Source of the DNA: Drechslerella dactyloides
Lineage: Eukaryota; Ascomycota; Orbiliomycetes; Orbiliales; Orbiliaceae
Assembly: GCA_020064725.1 (NCBI GenBank)
Contig: JAGTWJ010000006.1
Span: 620,001 to 684,000, forward strand
Reading direction: 5' to 3'
DNA: 64,000 nucleotides
Below the pieces are notes generated by a model. That model was given only the letters and a program-made list of their open reading frames with translations, did not search any database and was not told the origin of the DNA. Every line of letters starts with the position of its first letter. Positions within the stretch are counted from its first letter, which is position 1. Shown here piece by piece: positions 1 to 13,030 of this stretch. A program made the position numbers and the translations under genes.

Positions 1-257
1 ACACAAATTAGTATGTTGTTAATTCTTACAAAAAAAAAGATAATATTATAGGATAATAACTTAGCACCCAAATATCCTATATTAACCATATTCCCTTATT
101 AGCATTTAACCCACATAAAGAATACAATAACATAATACTTATGCACCTTATATATTAGACTCCTATACAGAACACATATCTATATAAGATAAGCTTACAT
201 AAAACCAGGACCTGTATCTAAAGTATTATTACATAAAGGGGTTAATCTCTGTTATCT
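1..257. other. AT-rich stretch without a gene
   Basis: I see no open reading frame of note. The composition matches the decayed repeat DNA that follows. Confidence 0.5.
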
Positions 258-678
258 TTCTCCCAGCACATAACCACTCACAGAACTTAATCAATGCTCA
301 TTATTGAACACTAAGCAAACTTAATCAACACTCATCACTAAACATTGAGCAGGACTTTAATCAACACTCATTACTAAATATTAAGCACAACACATCAACA
401 CATCCCTACTACTTCATATATCAAACATCATATATTTAACTAGTATACTCTATTATAGATTAATGGTTTTTTTCTTAAGAACCATCAGTCAACACCTAAA
501 CCATAATATCTCAATAGCCAGTTTATTTACTATTGTTGTTATATACTCTATTACATAGTTACTATTATACTTGATATATACTTATCTCCCTCTATTAAGA
601 ACCCCATATGATAGTGACTAAGAGTCAGGAACTTCAGAGTGAAGTGCGTTCGACCCGGTCCTGGGCCGAAGTGTAACA
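258..678 (+). repeat. LTR-like repeat relic, family 1 (decayed copy)
   Basis: This stretch is alignable by eye to 46,940-47,292 and, on the other strand, to 54,164-54,400. The shared blocks are a CACAACACATCAACACAT segment, a conserved AAGAACCATCAGTCAAC block, a TTGTTGTTA block and a right end GTGTAACA. Ending in CA fits a long terminal repeat. This copy carries many C-to-T and G-to-A changes relative to the 47-kb copy, as expected from RIP. It also has about three tandem copies of a 34-bp unit at 286-388. No internal retroelement coding sequence is attached on the right, so it may be a solo LTR or may belong to an element lying left of the window. Confidence 0.5.
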
Positions 679-2114
679 ATTATTTAATAAATTTTTTTAT
701 AAAGGATTTTATAATTTTAAAATATATAATGTTATTTTTTAATATAAAATAGGCTATAAATTATTTTATATTTCAAAAAATAGCCTATAGTTTTTATTCT
801 AATAATAAGACTATTATATTTGTTAATGAATTATTTTTTTAATTTGTATTAATTTATAATTTAATTTTAGTAGTTATATTTGATTTAGTAGATTACTTTA
901 TAAACTAAGATCTAGAGATTTTAAATTATAAAATAGATTGTAAAATAATATTACTGACAACATCTAGCTTCTTATAATAAAAAAATTCAATAAAATTAGA
1001 AAAATAATATTTATTTTAAATATATATTTTTAGTTTATTATAAATCTTAATTTTTTAAATAATATAATTTATTTTATTATTTTATAATTATAGAATCCCT
1101 ATATAAAAAGAGCTTTTATTATTTTAAAATATTATTTAATAATTTAAATTATGATTTAACATATAAATTAAAATATATATCACAGAAATAAAGATAAGCT
1201 AATTTAATATATTATATTCTGTAGTTTACTGACCACAATTAATACAATAATTACTATAAATAATAGATTATATTATGAATTATTTTTTAAAATTAGAAGA
1301 TTAGTATTAATAATATATTATATTATATAAGTTAAGATTTTATATATATATTAGTATATATTATAATAATGTTTGTAGATTGTATGACAGAGTATTAAAA
1401 AACAATTAGACAGCAGTCTACAGACCACATAATTACATAGCTATTCAGAGTACTCTGTCACTAGCTAATGGTTGAACACTCTACAGTCTACATGCTGCTG
1501 TATATTAAACTGTATGCTAATTATGACCTGGATTGCTATTTAATCTAACAATTTTATTTATAGTTTACTATTATTTTTCTAATTTTTAAAGTAGAAACCA
1601 ACTATAAGATTATTAGATTTAAAATTCCATAAGTATAACTACTTTAATTTTTTCATTTTTAATATTAAATAAGAATAAATATAAGATATTTTTTTTATCT
1701 TTATTATTCTTTTTATATTATTATATTTTAATAATTATAATTATAATATAAATAACACATTTTAAAAAATAATCCTTTTAAATAATATTTAACTAACTTC
1801 TTTTAATTAAGAATTATAGTCCTATGGTTAATATAATCAAAGCTAATATATTATATAATAATAAAATACATTTATTATTATTATATTAATTATAAAACAT
1901 ATTTTTAACCCAGAAAACATAGATTTATAGTTTTGCTAAAGTAAATTTTTATATAAATCCAATAAAAAAGTACTCCATTTTAGTATCTCTTTTAATATCA
2001 GTTTGAATATTTAATCAAAAAAACTAATAAATTATACTATTAAAAGTCTAAGACTATATTAATATTACTATATATAATTAGCATAAAATCAGATTATATT
2101 TATTAAAAAAGATA
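679..2114 (-). repeat. AT-rich relic including candidate 3' LTR of inverted copia copy
   Basis: There is no gene here. Bases about 1,200-1,560 match, as reverse complement, the sequence around the pogo element near 18.5 kb. The match reads from about 18,730 down to 18,452 and continues at about 16,556 down to 16,530. The two copies flank copia-like polyprotein relics in mirrored positions, so I infer that this is the 3' LTR of the left, minus-strand copia element. Bases 1,560-2,114 would be its internal 3' part. The exact LTR ends cannot be placed by eye because of heavy mutation. Confidence 0.4.
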
Positions 2115-2116
2115 TA

Positions 2117-4007
2117 ACGTCAAAGATAAGCGAGCGAGCCGGACAAGCGAGCGAGCCACCTCACCACCCCACCCCAACAAAAACACCGGCTTCACCACCA
2201 CACCGCTATTATGCTGGCCTAGATACATGCCAAATAGCTTATATACATGCTTAAGATGCCTGCTGGCATGTTCGAATGTTATGTCCAGGCTTGCCACAAT
2301 TACCACAGCGGCGTATGTACGCAGAGGTAGCCTTCGGCTGGGAGGTGCGCTGGCGCTTTGGAGGTGCTGGCTGCTTAACTACTTTGTCTATAGCATTGCT
2401 GTCCAGGATTTTGTCAGCCTGGTGTATAATAAGCGTGCCCCCATACTGTATACACTATCTTTTCAGCTGCCGGTGCTTGCTTAGCAGCTCATTTGCGGAG
2501 CGAAGTGTTGTGTTCTCTGTACATATAAGCACCATTTAGTGCATTATTATCTGCACCCCTTTAGATAGCTGGTCCACAACTGCTAGCAACGATATGGGAG
2601 AGGTATTCTAGTATTAGATAATCTGGTTTTTAATCAGGCCTGTTTGTAGGCTAGTCTCTGACGGATTTAATAGCGTCTTTGTAGTCCAGGTAGCTTCTGT
2701 ATTTGCGGTACCCGGGCGTGAATTTACTGGAGTGGCTGCTAGCAACTGTATATCTAGTTTTGATAGAACTTTGTCTAGGTTATAAGGTACAATACCAGCT
2801 CTAGCAAAGCTACTACATATATTTTTAGGCATTATTACAGCAGTAAATGCCTTGTGAAATTTGGAGAGAAACTCTAGCTTAGAGATATGGTTAATATACG
2901 CGCATATTAAACTCTCCACCTCCTTGCTATACACCTGTTTTAGTGGCCCAAAGCAGCCAATATCCAATAGCTGGAGGATATACAATGAATGCAGTGGTAT
3001 ACAGATTATAACAATCTTGTGCTCCTGGCAGTACAGCTCGAAAGCAGCTGAATAATAGCTTTCATAACCATCTAGAACTAATAGCCAGTAGTCCGAATAG
3101 CAGTGCTACGCTGTAAATTTGTCAAAATACTGTAGCCACTATAGAGCAAGCTTGTTCATCATCCAGCCATTATCAGAAAGTGTAATAACCCAATCTGCTG
3201 GTAGCTTGGTCACTATATACCAACTAGCTAGATAATACTGCCCAGCAAGGATAATGAATGGCGATAATACCCAACCTTCTGTGCTTATTTTCTAGATAAC
3301 TGTTGCCTATTCACAGTTCCCAGGCTGCGCTAGTTTTGCTTTATCACACAATTCAGCACCTATGACAACAGTGGTTGTAGATATTATGCCCATTGTAAAG
3401 CCAGTCTTGTTGAAGTTGTAAATATCATTGTCTGTAATGCCATACTTGGCCTTTATAGTCTTGATTAGCTGAAACCACTTGCTAATAAGCGCAGGATCTT
3501 CGCATTTCACTTGCTGGTAGTTGTACTTCCTGGATAGATGCGTTTATAGCTCCAGGCAGCATTTAACAAAGTTACTAGTCTATTTTTTACCAACACATCG
3601 CATACTATCATCACTATGTGTTGACAGCAGCTGGTTGGCCATATCTTCCACATTATTTAGTTTAGGATAAAAAAACCACGCACATAGCTCAAGTATATAC
3701 TAAACAATAATATTCTCTTCTAAATTTATAAAGTTTCACAATTTCAGGATGTTATTTGTCTTAGAGGTATGGCCTTTGTACTGGTGGGTAAAGGTGGACC
3801 AGGGGACATTATATAGTTTTACAGTGGCCCTAATACTTAAAGCTGTATTTTTTTTCAAAGCTTGAATAGCTATATTTATGTGTGATTCAGTCGTAGAGGT
3901 AGCCATTGTTGTGGTTGTTGAGATATGTGGTGGTGAAGGTAAAGGGGTCCGTAGGCGGCCGGAGGTGGCTCGCTCGCTTGTCCGGCTCGCTCGCTTATCT
4001 TTGACGT
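2117..4007 (-). mobile_element. Fot1/pogo-like DNA transposon, copy 1 (RIP-damaged)
   Basis: The element is 1,891 bp with about 47-bp terminal inverted repeats that begin ACGTCAAAGATAAGCGAGCG and are flanked by TA duplications at 2,115-2,116 and 4,008-4,009. The transposase reads on the minus strand in pieces: 3,307-3,510 holds the first DDE block, 2,614-2,985 the third block and downstream helical region, and 2,103-2,306 lies near the zinc-knuckle end. The block normally reading NFDETGF is NFNKTGF here, so the first catalytic aspartate is lost by a G-to-A change. The second aspartate (VLDGY) remains. The N-terminal start resembles the helix-turn-helix protein at 63,824. The element is much less AT-rich than the sequence around it, so it inserted after that sequence had decayed. 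It has the same length as the copy at 16,559-18,449. Confidence 0.9.
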
Positions 4008-4009
4008 TA

Positions 4010-5917
4010 TATATTTTAATCTAAGTTTATAATATATTTATAAATATTATATAATTATCTTATTTTTTAAAATTTATAAAGTAAACAGCTATTTAAGTCC
4101 TAGTCTTATCTAAATTAAAGATCTAAAATATTACAGCATCAACATAGAAATTAAAAACTAACAATTATCCCAGAAAAATACTTTTTATAAGATTATTAAA
4201 ATAATCAATATAAATATCTTCATAAATAATACTAGATAGTAAATCACTCCCCTATATAATTTTCAAACAAGATATTAAAATTTATTTTATTTTTTTATTA
4301 CTCATATTATTATCTTGACCAATTAAATTATTAATATCTACCAAATTAATAATAATAATAATAAATATTTTTTAGTTATTATTATTAGATTAAGTATCTA
4401 TATATTTTAATATTAATATAAAAGTAATATCTAGATCTATATATACTAGTAGTTTTTTCTATATAAAAAAATACTTTATAAAATTTTTTTTTATAAAGAA
4501 GAAATCTTTTATTACTCTAGTATCACAAACTATATAAATTATATTTCAAGCTGTGTTTTATACTCTAAACTATTTTATAGTTTATATATATCCAATAAAA
4601 ATACCTTTCTAAGTTTTTAATTATATAACTTGTTTAACTCTTTACTATTTAGATAATATTATATATATACAATAGTTAAATAATAGTAGGTTGTATATTA
4701 AAATACTTCTATAAAACAATTTATAAAATATTTTAGAATATATATTATTTTCTACCCCAAAAACAGCTAATACAATTAATTCAATCTACTTGCTTTCTTA
4801 GAGATTTTAAGTAGATATCTTTTTTGTTAAAAGTAATCTATTATATAAATATACTATTATTTAACTAGCCCCAATCTAAAACACCTTAGAGAATTCTAAA
4901 TCAATTAATATAATAAATACTTTATAGTTAATTATTTTAATTATTTATTCTGTAGTTTTATTTTATTTTAAGCAATAAAATACACTATTTTTAATCTCTA
5001 TATTTTCTACTTTATAGATTACTTAGATCTTTACTAAAACCAGTTCTTTAATATTATTAAAATAAATTCTATATATTTTAAAATATAGATAGCTATTTTT
5101 TTATTTTCTAATAAATATCTTAAATAGTAGATTAAAGTATTTTCTATTTTTTATAAAAATAATCTATATAAAACTTATTTTATTATATATAAAATAAACT
5201 ATATATTAAAAAAGTTATGGGATTTTATTAATAAAATCTATATAATATTTATAAAGCAAAGATATTTCCCATAATCTATTAAAATTAATATATATTAGTT
5301 TTAGTAGTTTTTTAATTTACTAAGTAAACTATATTTTGTTATATATTATTATAGTTTTTCTAAGTTTATATATTTTATAGTTTAATTTACTGGCTTTTAG
5401 TTTAATATTTAATTATTTTAAGACTTATCTTACAATATACTAATTAAAGTATTTTAATTTTTTATATTATTTAATTAGATTGTTTTTTTTTTATAGATTA
5501 TTAGATTTTGCAACTACCATATTATTAAAAAAAAGCAATATAAAAATAACAATAAATTAATCTAAAAGTTAAGCTAGATTATCAGCTATATTTAAAACTT
5601 TCTTAATAGTATATAAGTTATATACTACATCTTATTTTACTATTCCAATCAGACTACCATTTATAGCTAACAGTTTATAACCTTTCTTAGAAATATTATA
5701 CTTATTATCTATATCTAGTAGATTATTAATTAAGAAAAAATTTATTCTTATCTTTAAAACATATAAAATATTTTAAATTATAATCTAAATTTATTATATA
5801 TCAATTAAAATTATATCTATCTTTTATATTATAATTCTAGAATTATTACCCAAAGTAATATACTTCTTCTATTTTACCAGCTTTAAATTGTTGAATTTCT
5901 TTTTGTAAAATAAAATA
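4010..5917 (-). mobile_element. Ty1/copia-type retroelement relic, inverted left copy, part 1
   Basis: This strongly AT-rich DNA matches, as reverse complement, the plus-strand copia relic at about 9,650-11,500. For example, 5,170-5,270 pairs with 10,270-10,370. The matched part of the right copy is the integrase region, so this piece carries integrase-region and upstream sequence on the minus strand. Every frame is full of TAA and TAG. Transposon copy 1 interrupts it on the left and the foldback element on the right, and it continues at 7,011-7,239. Confidence 0.6.
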
Positions 5918-5919
5918 TA

Positions 5920-7008
5920 ACGTGTACGATAAGCGACCGGGTCAGACAAGCGACCGGGTCACCCTCCTGGTCAAACACCCCACCAAAAACCCTTTCATTA
6001 ATATTGTAGTCAATATCTATTAGAAAATTATAAAAAAAAATATTTTAAATAAATATAGATTAAGATAATCTAATATTATTTTTTTTAATTTTTTAAACCT
6101 AATATTAAATTAATAATAATTATTTTAATTTTTTAAAAAACAACACATTTTTTTAGGTGTTTGACTGTAAATATCTCTATAATTTATTAATAAAAATCTC
6201 TAAAAATGTAATATATAATAGATATCTGTATAATCTAGGTTTATACCGAGCCACTACTTAATATATTAAAAATTAAGGTCTAGAAAGTCTGCTAAAGTCG
6301 GTACAACACATCCAACTATTTTCAATAAAATTATATATAAAAATATAATAAAAAAATCTAAAAAAAATTAATTTTAATTTTAATATATTAAAAATTAATT
6401 ATTATATTTTTTTAATTTTTTTTATATAATATTGAATTTATTCTTAATTTTTTAATTTTTATTATACAAAATTTTTAAAAATTATAAAAAATTGAATTTT
6501 TAATAAAAAAAATTTAAAAAATTATAAAATTATAATTTAATCTTATTTAATTTAATATTAATTTTTTAAAATTTTTTTATATATAATTATTAAGAAAAAT
6601 AGCTAGAGTGTTGTGCCTGTGTTGTACCGACTTTAGCAGACTTTCTAAACCTTAATTTTTAATATATTAAATAGTGGCTCAGTATAAACCTAAATTATAC
6701 AAATATCTATTATATATTACATTTTTAGAGATTTTTATTAATAAATTATAGAGATATTTACAATCAAACACCTAAAAAAATGTGTTGTTTTTTAAAAAAT
6801 TAAAATAATTATTATTAATTTAATATTAAATTTAAAAAATTAAAAAAAATAATATTAGATTATTTTAATCTATATTTATTTAAAATTTTTTTTTTTATAA
6901 TTTTTTAATAGATATTAACTACAATATTAATAAAAGGGTTTTTGGTGGGGTGTTTGACCAGGAGGGTGACCCGGTCGCTTGTCTGACCCGGTCGCTTATC
7001 GTACACGT
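5920..7008. mobile_element. Long-inverted-repeat (foldback) non-autonomous element, copy 1
   Basis: The element is 1,089 bp flanked by TA at 5,918-5,919 and 7,009-7,010. Its outer roughly 400-bp arms are near-perfect reverse complements of each other, so it is almost a palindrome around an AT-rich core. The ends begin ACGTGTACGATAAGCGACCG and contain the motif AAGCGACCGGGTC twice, the same bipartite plan as in the pogo elements. It has no coding capacity. The TA target and the TIR plan suggest mobilisation by a pogo-like transposase (inference). The second copy lies at 14,929-16,013. Confidence 0.85.
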
Positions 7009-7010
7009 TA

Positions 7011-7239
7011 TATATTTTATAATTTATCTTATAAGACTATAACCTTCTACTTTTTTAAAGTTAAAATATTATAAAATAAAAAATTCTTAATTAATCCATA
7101 ATTTAAATTTAGTAATAAAAATCTTTTATATTATACTTTCACTATCTTTCATAAATTAAAGTATAAGAAAATAATTCACTATATAAAAATCTTTAAAATA
7201 AATTATATAAAAAATAAAAATTAATTTATATATAATAAT
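7011..7239 (-). mobile_element. Copia-type relic, inverted left copy, part 2
   Basis: This is the AT-rich continuation of the minus-strand copia relic after the foldback insertion. It is bounded on the right by the TA of the next DNA transposon. There is no open frame. Confidence 0.4.
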
Positions 7240-7241
7240 TA

Positions 7242-9133
7242 ACGTCAATGATAAGCGAACGGATCAGACAAGCGAGCGGATCACCTCACCACACCTATGT
7301 GCCCACTACTCCTTCTATACCTTATATCTCCACAACCACTGCAATGCCTGCCTTTATGATTGAATCTAGAGTTCTTTTAGCTATTGAAGCTATGAAAAAA
7401 GACTAAGAATTAAGTATTTGAGCTGCTGCTAAGTATTATGATGTTCTTTATACTATTTTAGTTTGCTGATATAATGGCTGTTTTTCATGATGTGACAGTA
7501 TTTCTAAATCGCAAAATTTTATAAAATTGGAGGAGGATGTTATTGTTTAATATATATTTGAGCTATGTGTGTGGTCTTTTTATCCTAGGCTGGGTAGTGT
7601 GGAAGATATGGTCAACTAGCTGCTGCTGGTGTGTAGCGATGATAGTATGCAATGTGTTGGTAAGAGATGGGCTGGTAACTTTGTTAAATGCTGCCTGGAG
7701 CTATAGATGTGTTTGTCCAGGAAGTATGACTACTAGTGAGTGAAATGTGAAGATCTTGTATTTATCAGTAAGTGGTTTTAGTTAATAGAGGCTGTAAAGA
7801 CTAAGTATGGTATTGTGGACAATGATATCTATAACTTTGATGAGATTGGTTTTGTAATGGGCATAATATCTACAACTATTGTTGTTACAAGTGCTGAAAT
7901 ATGTGATAAAGCTAAGCTGGTGTAGCCTGGGAATCACGAGTGGGTAATAGTTATTCAGGGGATAGGTGCAGAAGGTTGGGCAGTGTTGCCATTTATTGTC
8001 CTTGTTGGGCAACACCATTTAGCTAGCTGGTATATAGTGACAAAGTTACCAGCAGATTGGGTTATTGTGTTTTCTGATAATGGCTGGATGATGAATGAGT
8101 TTACTCTATAGTGGTTAAAGTACTTTGATAAGTTTATAGTGTGGTGCTGTATTTCAGACTACCGGCTATTAGTCTTAGATGGTCACAAAAGTTACCATTC
8201 TGTTGCTTTTGAGTTATACTGTTAGGAGTATAAGATTATTATAATCTGTATGCTGCTGTATTCATCACATATTTTTTAGTTACTGGATATTGGCTGCTTT
8301 AGGCCATTAAAGTAGACGTATAGCTATGAGGTGGAGAATTTGGTGTGTGTGTATGTTAACTATATCTCTAAACTGGAGTTTCTTACTGGGTTCCACAAGG
8401 TGTTTATTGCTGTAATAACACCTAAAAATATATGTAGTAGTTTTGTTGAAGCTAGCATTGTATCTTATAACCTTGATAAAGTTTTATTAAAGCTGGATAT
8501 ACAGTTGCTAGTAGTTATTTTAGTGAATTTATGTCCAGACACTACAAATGTGGTAGTTACCTGGATTACAAAAACACTATTAAATCTATTAGAGGCTAGT
8601 CTATAAGTAGGTCTGATTAAAAACCAGATTACCCAGTACTAGAATAGCTCTTTTATATTACTGCTAGTAGCTGTGGACTAGTTGTTTAAAGGGATATAGA
8701 TTATAATGTATTAATTAACACTTATATGTGCAGAGAATATAACACTACACTCTGCTAATAAAACATTAAATAAACAACAGCAGGCAAAAAGATAGTGTAT
8801 ACAGTATAAAAGCATGCTTACTATACACCAGGCAGATAATATACTAGATTAAGATATTATAGGTAGGTAGTATAAGTAGGTAGAGCCAAAAAACTGTTAG
8901 GATAATATGTAGCTAGGAGGGGGTTTTAAAAAGGTATTACACTGCAGTTAATGTGGTAGAGCTGGGTATAATATTCAAACATATCAAAAAACATTTTAAA
9001 CATATAAATAAGTTATTTAGTATATATCTAACCCAAAGCTATAATATTGTGGTGGTGAAATCAGTATTTTCGTTAAAATGGGGTGGTAAGGTGATCCGCT
9101 CGCTTGTCTGATCCGTTCGCTTATCATTGACGT
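7242..9133 (+). mobile_element. Fot1/pogo-like DNA transposon, family 2 (RIP-damaged)
   Basis: The element is 1,892 bp with terminal inverted repeats beginning ACGTCAATGATAAGCGAACG and ending in their reverse complement, flanked by TA at 7,240-7,241 and 9,134-9,135. The plus-strand frame starts near 7,345 with a helix-turn-helix region related to that at 63,824 but interrupted by TAA and TGA. The DDE region near 7,830 keeps NFDEIGF, so the first catalytic aspartate is intact here. The longest open piece, 8,331-8,606, covers the third DDE block and following helices. A CCHC knuckle near 8,940-8,985 is degraded by TGG/CAG-to-stop and TGC-to-TAT changes. Several stops make it non-functional. Confidence 0.88.
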
Positions 9134-9135
9134 TA

Positions 9136-12100
9136 CTGCTTAACTATAGAAGTTGTTCTACTTATAAATAAAAATAAATAAAATATAATTAATTTAAGAT
9201 TTTTATTAAACTATAATAATTATTTCTTCTATATAAATTAATTTATAATTATCTAGAATAATTTATAAGCTTATACTATAATAGTAGAATAAATTATAAA
9301 ACAGAAAATAAAAAATAATCTAAACACTATAAAACAACTTATAAAAAAGAAATCAAAAAAGAACTTAAAAAATCAAAACAAATAGAAAAAATAATAATAC
9401 AAATATTATAATTTATTAACCCATAATACCAAAAGTTACTAAAAACTCTTTCTAAAAAAAAACCTTATAAATAAAAACAAAAAACAGACTATAATTTAGT
9501 CTAAAAAACTAATATATTAACTTCTAAATTACCTTCTAAGAATATATATAAGACTAACTAAAAAGCTAGTTTATAAAATAATCTATAAACTAAATAATAT
9601 ATCAATTTAATAACAACAAACTATATCTTATTTTTAAAAAAAGATTTAACAATCTAAAGTTAGTAGAGTAAAAAAAGTATATCATTCTAAGCAACAACTC
9701 CAGAATTACAATATAAAGAATAAACATAATCTTAATTAATATATAATAAATTTAGATTATAATTTAAAATACCTTATATATTCCAGAAATAAAAATAAAT
9801 CTTTTTTTAACTAATAACTTACTAAATATAGATAAATATAATATCTTTAAAAAAAACTATAAACTATTAGTTATAAATAACAGTTTAATTAAAATAGCAA
9901 AATAAGATATAATATATAATTTATATATTATTAAAAAGATCTTAAATATAATTAATAATCCAGTTTAATTTCTAGATTAATTTATTACTATTTTTATATT
10001 ATTTTCCTTTAATAATACAGTAATTATAAAATCTAATAATTTATAGAAGGAAAATAATTTGGTTAAATGGTATAAAAAACTAGAATATTTTAATTAGTAT
10101 ATTATAAGATAAATTTTAAAATAACTAGATATCAAACTAAAGATTAGTAAACTAAACTATAAAGTATATATACTTAGAAAAATTATAATAATATATAATA
10201 AAATATAATCTACCTAACAAACTAAAAAACTACTAGAACTAATACATATTAACTTCAATAGATTATAAGAAATATCCTCATTCTATAAATATTATATAAA
10301 TCCTATTAATAGGATCTTATAACTTTTTTAATATATAATTTACTTTATATATAATAAAATAAATTTTATATAAATTATTTTTATAAAAAATAGAAAGTAT
10401 TTTGATCTGCTATTTAAAATATTTGTTCAAAAACAAAAAAATAGTTATCTATATTTTAAAATATATAGAATCCATCTTAATAATACTAGAGAACTAATTT
10501 TAGTAAAAATCTAAATAATTTACAAAATAGAAAATATAGAGATTAAAAATAATATATTTTACTATTTAGAATAGAATAGAACTGTAGAGTAAATAATTAA
10601 AATAATTAATTATAAAATATTTACTATATTAATTGATTTAGAACTTTTTAAAATATTTTAAACTAAGGCCAGCTAAATAATAATATACCTATATAATAGA
10701 TTATTTTTAATAAAAAAAACATCTATCCAAAGTTTTTAAAAAAACAAACAGATTAAATCAACTATATTAACCATCTCCAAAACAAAAAATAATATATATT
10801 TTAAAATATTTTATGAATTGTTTTATAAAAACACTCCAACATATAATTTGCTATTATTTGTATATACACAACATTATTTAAATAACAAAGAGCTAAATAA
10901 GTTATATAATTAAAAGTTTAGAAAAATATTTTTATTAGATATATATAAATTATAAAGTAGTTTAGAATATAAAATACAGTTTAAAATATAATCTATATAA
11001 TTTGTGATACCAAAATAATAAAAAATTCCTTTTTTATAAAAAAGAATTTTATAAAGTATTTCTCTATATAGAAAAAACTACTGATATATAGAGTAATAAA
11101 TAATATATTACTTTAATTAAAATTAAAAAAATAACTATAAAATAATCTACAACTAATAATAGCTTAAGAAATACCTTTTAAACTTAATAAAAAAAATTAA
11201 AAGATCTTATTAATTAAACTATAAATTAATATAATAGAAAATTCTAGAGAATTAATAATTTTATTAGAAAATCTAAATATAGATAGATCTTAATACACAA
11301 TTTATAACAAAAAAATAGATTCTGGCTGCAGATAATCTATAAGAATCTTATAATATACAAAAATAACTATAGCAAAGATTTCAAATTATAAAATAAAAAG
11401 CAAGAAGATCTACACTCTAATTAAATTTTAAATCCTTAAATAGGCTTTTAAACTACTTAATAAAAAAGAATAGCTATTAGTAGTATAAAATAAACTATAA
11501 TCCTTAGAATAGAAATTTATATAAAAAGTTATAAACTAAATCTTAAAAAAAGTTAAAATAATAGAAATTAGATAAATATTTAAATATAAAATAACTATAG
11601 AAGGTAGTTTGTAATACAAAATATAATTAATTATTAAGAGATATAAATAGTAATATAGAATTTATTTTATAGAGATTTATGTACTTGTTATTAATTTGAA
11701 AATAGTATATATTCTATTAATTATAACTACTATCTTAAATTTAAAGATCTATTAAATAGATATTAAAACTATCTTTCTTAATACTAAACTATTTAAAAAA
11801 AAGTATATATATATAAAACTATCTCCAAGATTTAAATAATTAATAAAAAATTAAAATACAGTTATCTTATATCTTTGTAAGTTATTTTACAATCTAAAGC
11901 AAACTCCTAATTTATAGAATAAAGATTTAAAAAATAAACTATTTAGTATCATTTTCCTAATTAAGCTTTAATAATCAAATACAAATAAATATTTTTTTAT
12001 ATTAACTAATATTTTAATAGAAGTTTATATAAACAACATACTACTATTTTCAAAAAATATAAAAACTATTTAAATAGTAAAGTAAGCTATTATAATAATA

Positions 12101-13030
12101 TATATAATTATAAATCTAGAAAAAACTAAGAAATTTCTTAGAATATAAATTATAAAAAATAGATTAAGCTACTTTCTCTCCATAAATTAAACCAAATATA
12201 TAGATAAAATTCTAAACAAATTTAATTATATAGATTGTAGGATAATATCTATACTAATATCAGCTAGTTTATAAATAAAACAACAAAATAACTACTTTTC
12301 TGCTAAAAATATTTTCTTATATTAAAATATATTAAATAGTTTTATATATTTAGTTTAATGTATAAGACTAGATCTGATATATTTATATACAAAACTTAGC
12401 CAATTTGTAAACTATCTTATACAAAAATAATAGAAAACTATAGACCATATATACAAATATCTTGTTGATATAAAATAAATAATAGCTATATATAGCAGAA
12501 TAAGTTGTGATTTAAAAAGATTTATAGACACTAACTGGGCACAGAATATAATAGATAAAATTATAGTAAAAAAATCTATATCAAATTATATATTTTATAT
12601 AAAAAATATAACTATTTTCTAGTTAAGTAAGTTACAAATTATCATAATAAAATTAAATATAAAAAAAAATTATATAATTATATAAACTACTAATTAAATT
12701 ATAACTACTTACCAACTTAAATTATAAAATATAAAATACAAAAAAACAGCTAATATCTTTTCTAATAACTTCTCTATTCTATAATAACCAGGAAACCATC
12801 AAAATAAATAAAAACCCAGGTAATCAATAGCACATAAAATACTTTAATATATAATACTTCCAAATTAAAAAAAAAACTCAATAATAAAAAACTCAACATA
12901 ATCCACCTTTCTATAAACTAAATAATAATAGATATCTTTACTAAAATACTTTCTAAGCTACTTCACAATACACACACTACTTCACTAGGCCTATATTTTA
13001 ATTATAAGGTTTAAAAAACAGATTTTGATA
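9136..13030 (+). mobile_element. Ty1/copia-type retroelement polyprotein relic, right copy
   Basis: No long frame survives, but reading through stops gives recognisable copia landmarks in order on the plus strand. Integrase C-terminal residues such as YLYNRLFLIKK occur near 10,690. A reverse-transcriptase start (DIKTIFLNTKLF) occurs near 11,760, with the LCKLFYNLKQTP stretch near 11,880. The YVDD active-site region is degraded to YINNILLF near 12,030. An RNase H region (GYSDADWA degraded) occurs near 12,530. The end, DIFTKILSKLLH, occurs near 12,940. The order integrase, RT, RNase H identifies Ty1/copia rather than gypsy. The 5' part was cut by the insertion at 7,242-9,133 or lies left of it. 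Confidence 0.75.

Noticed and set aside
600..680. Possible tRNA, from a GTTCGA-like box in GTGCGTTCGACCCGGTCC
   Set aside because: No cloverleaf could be folded around it and it lies inside the LTR-like repeat.
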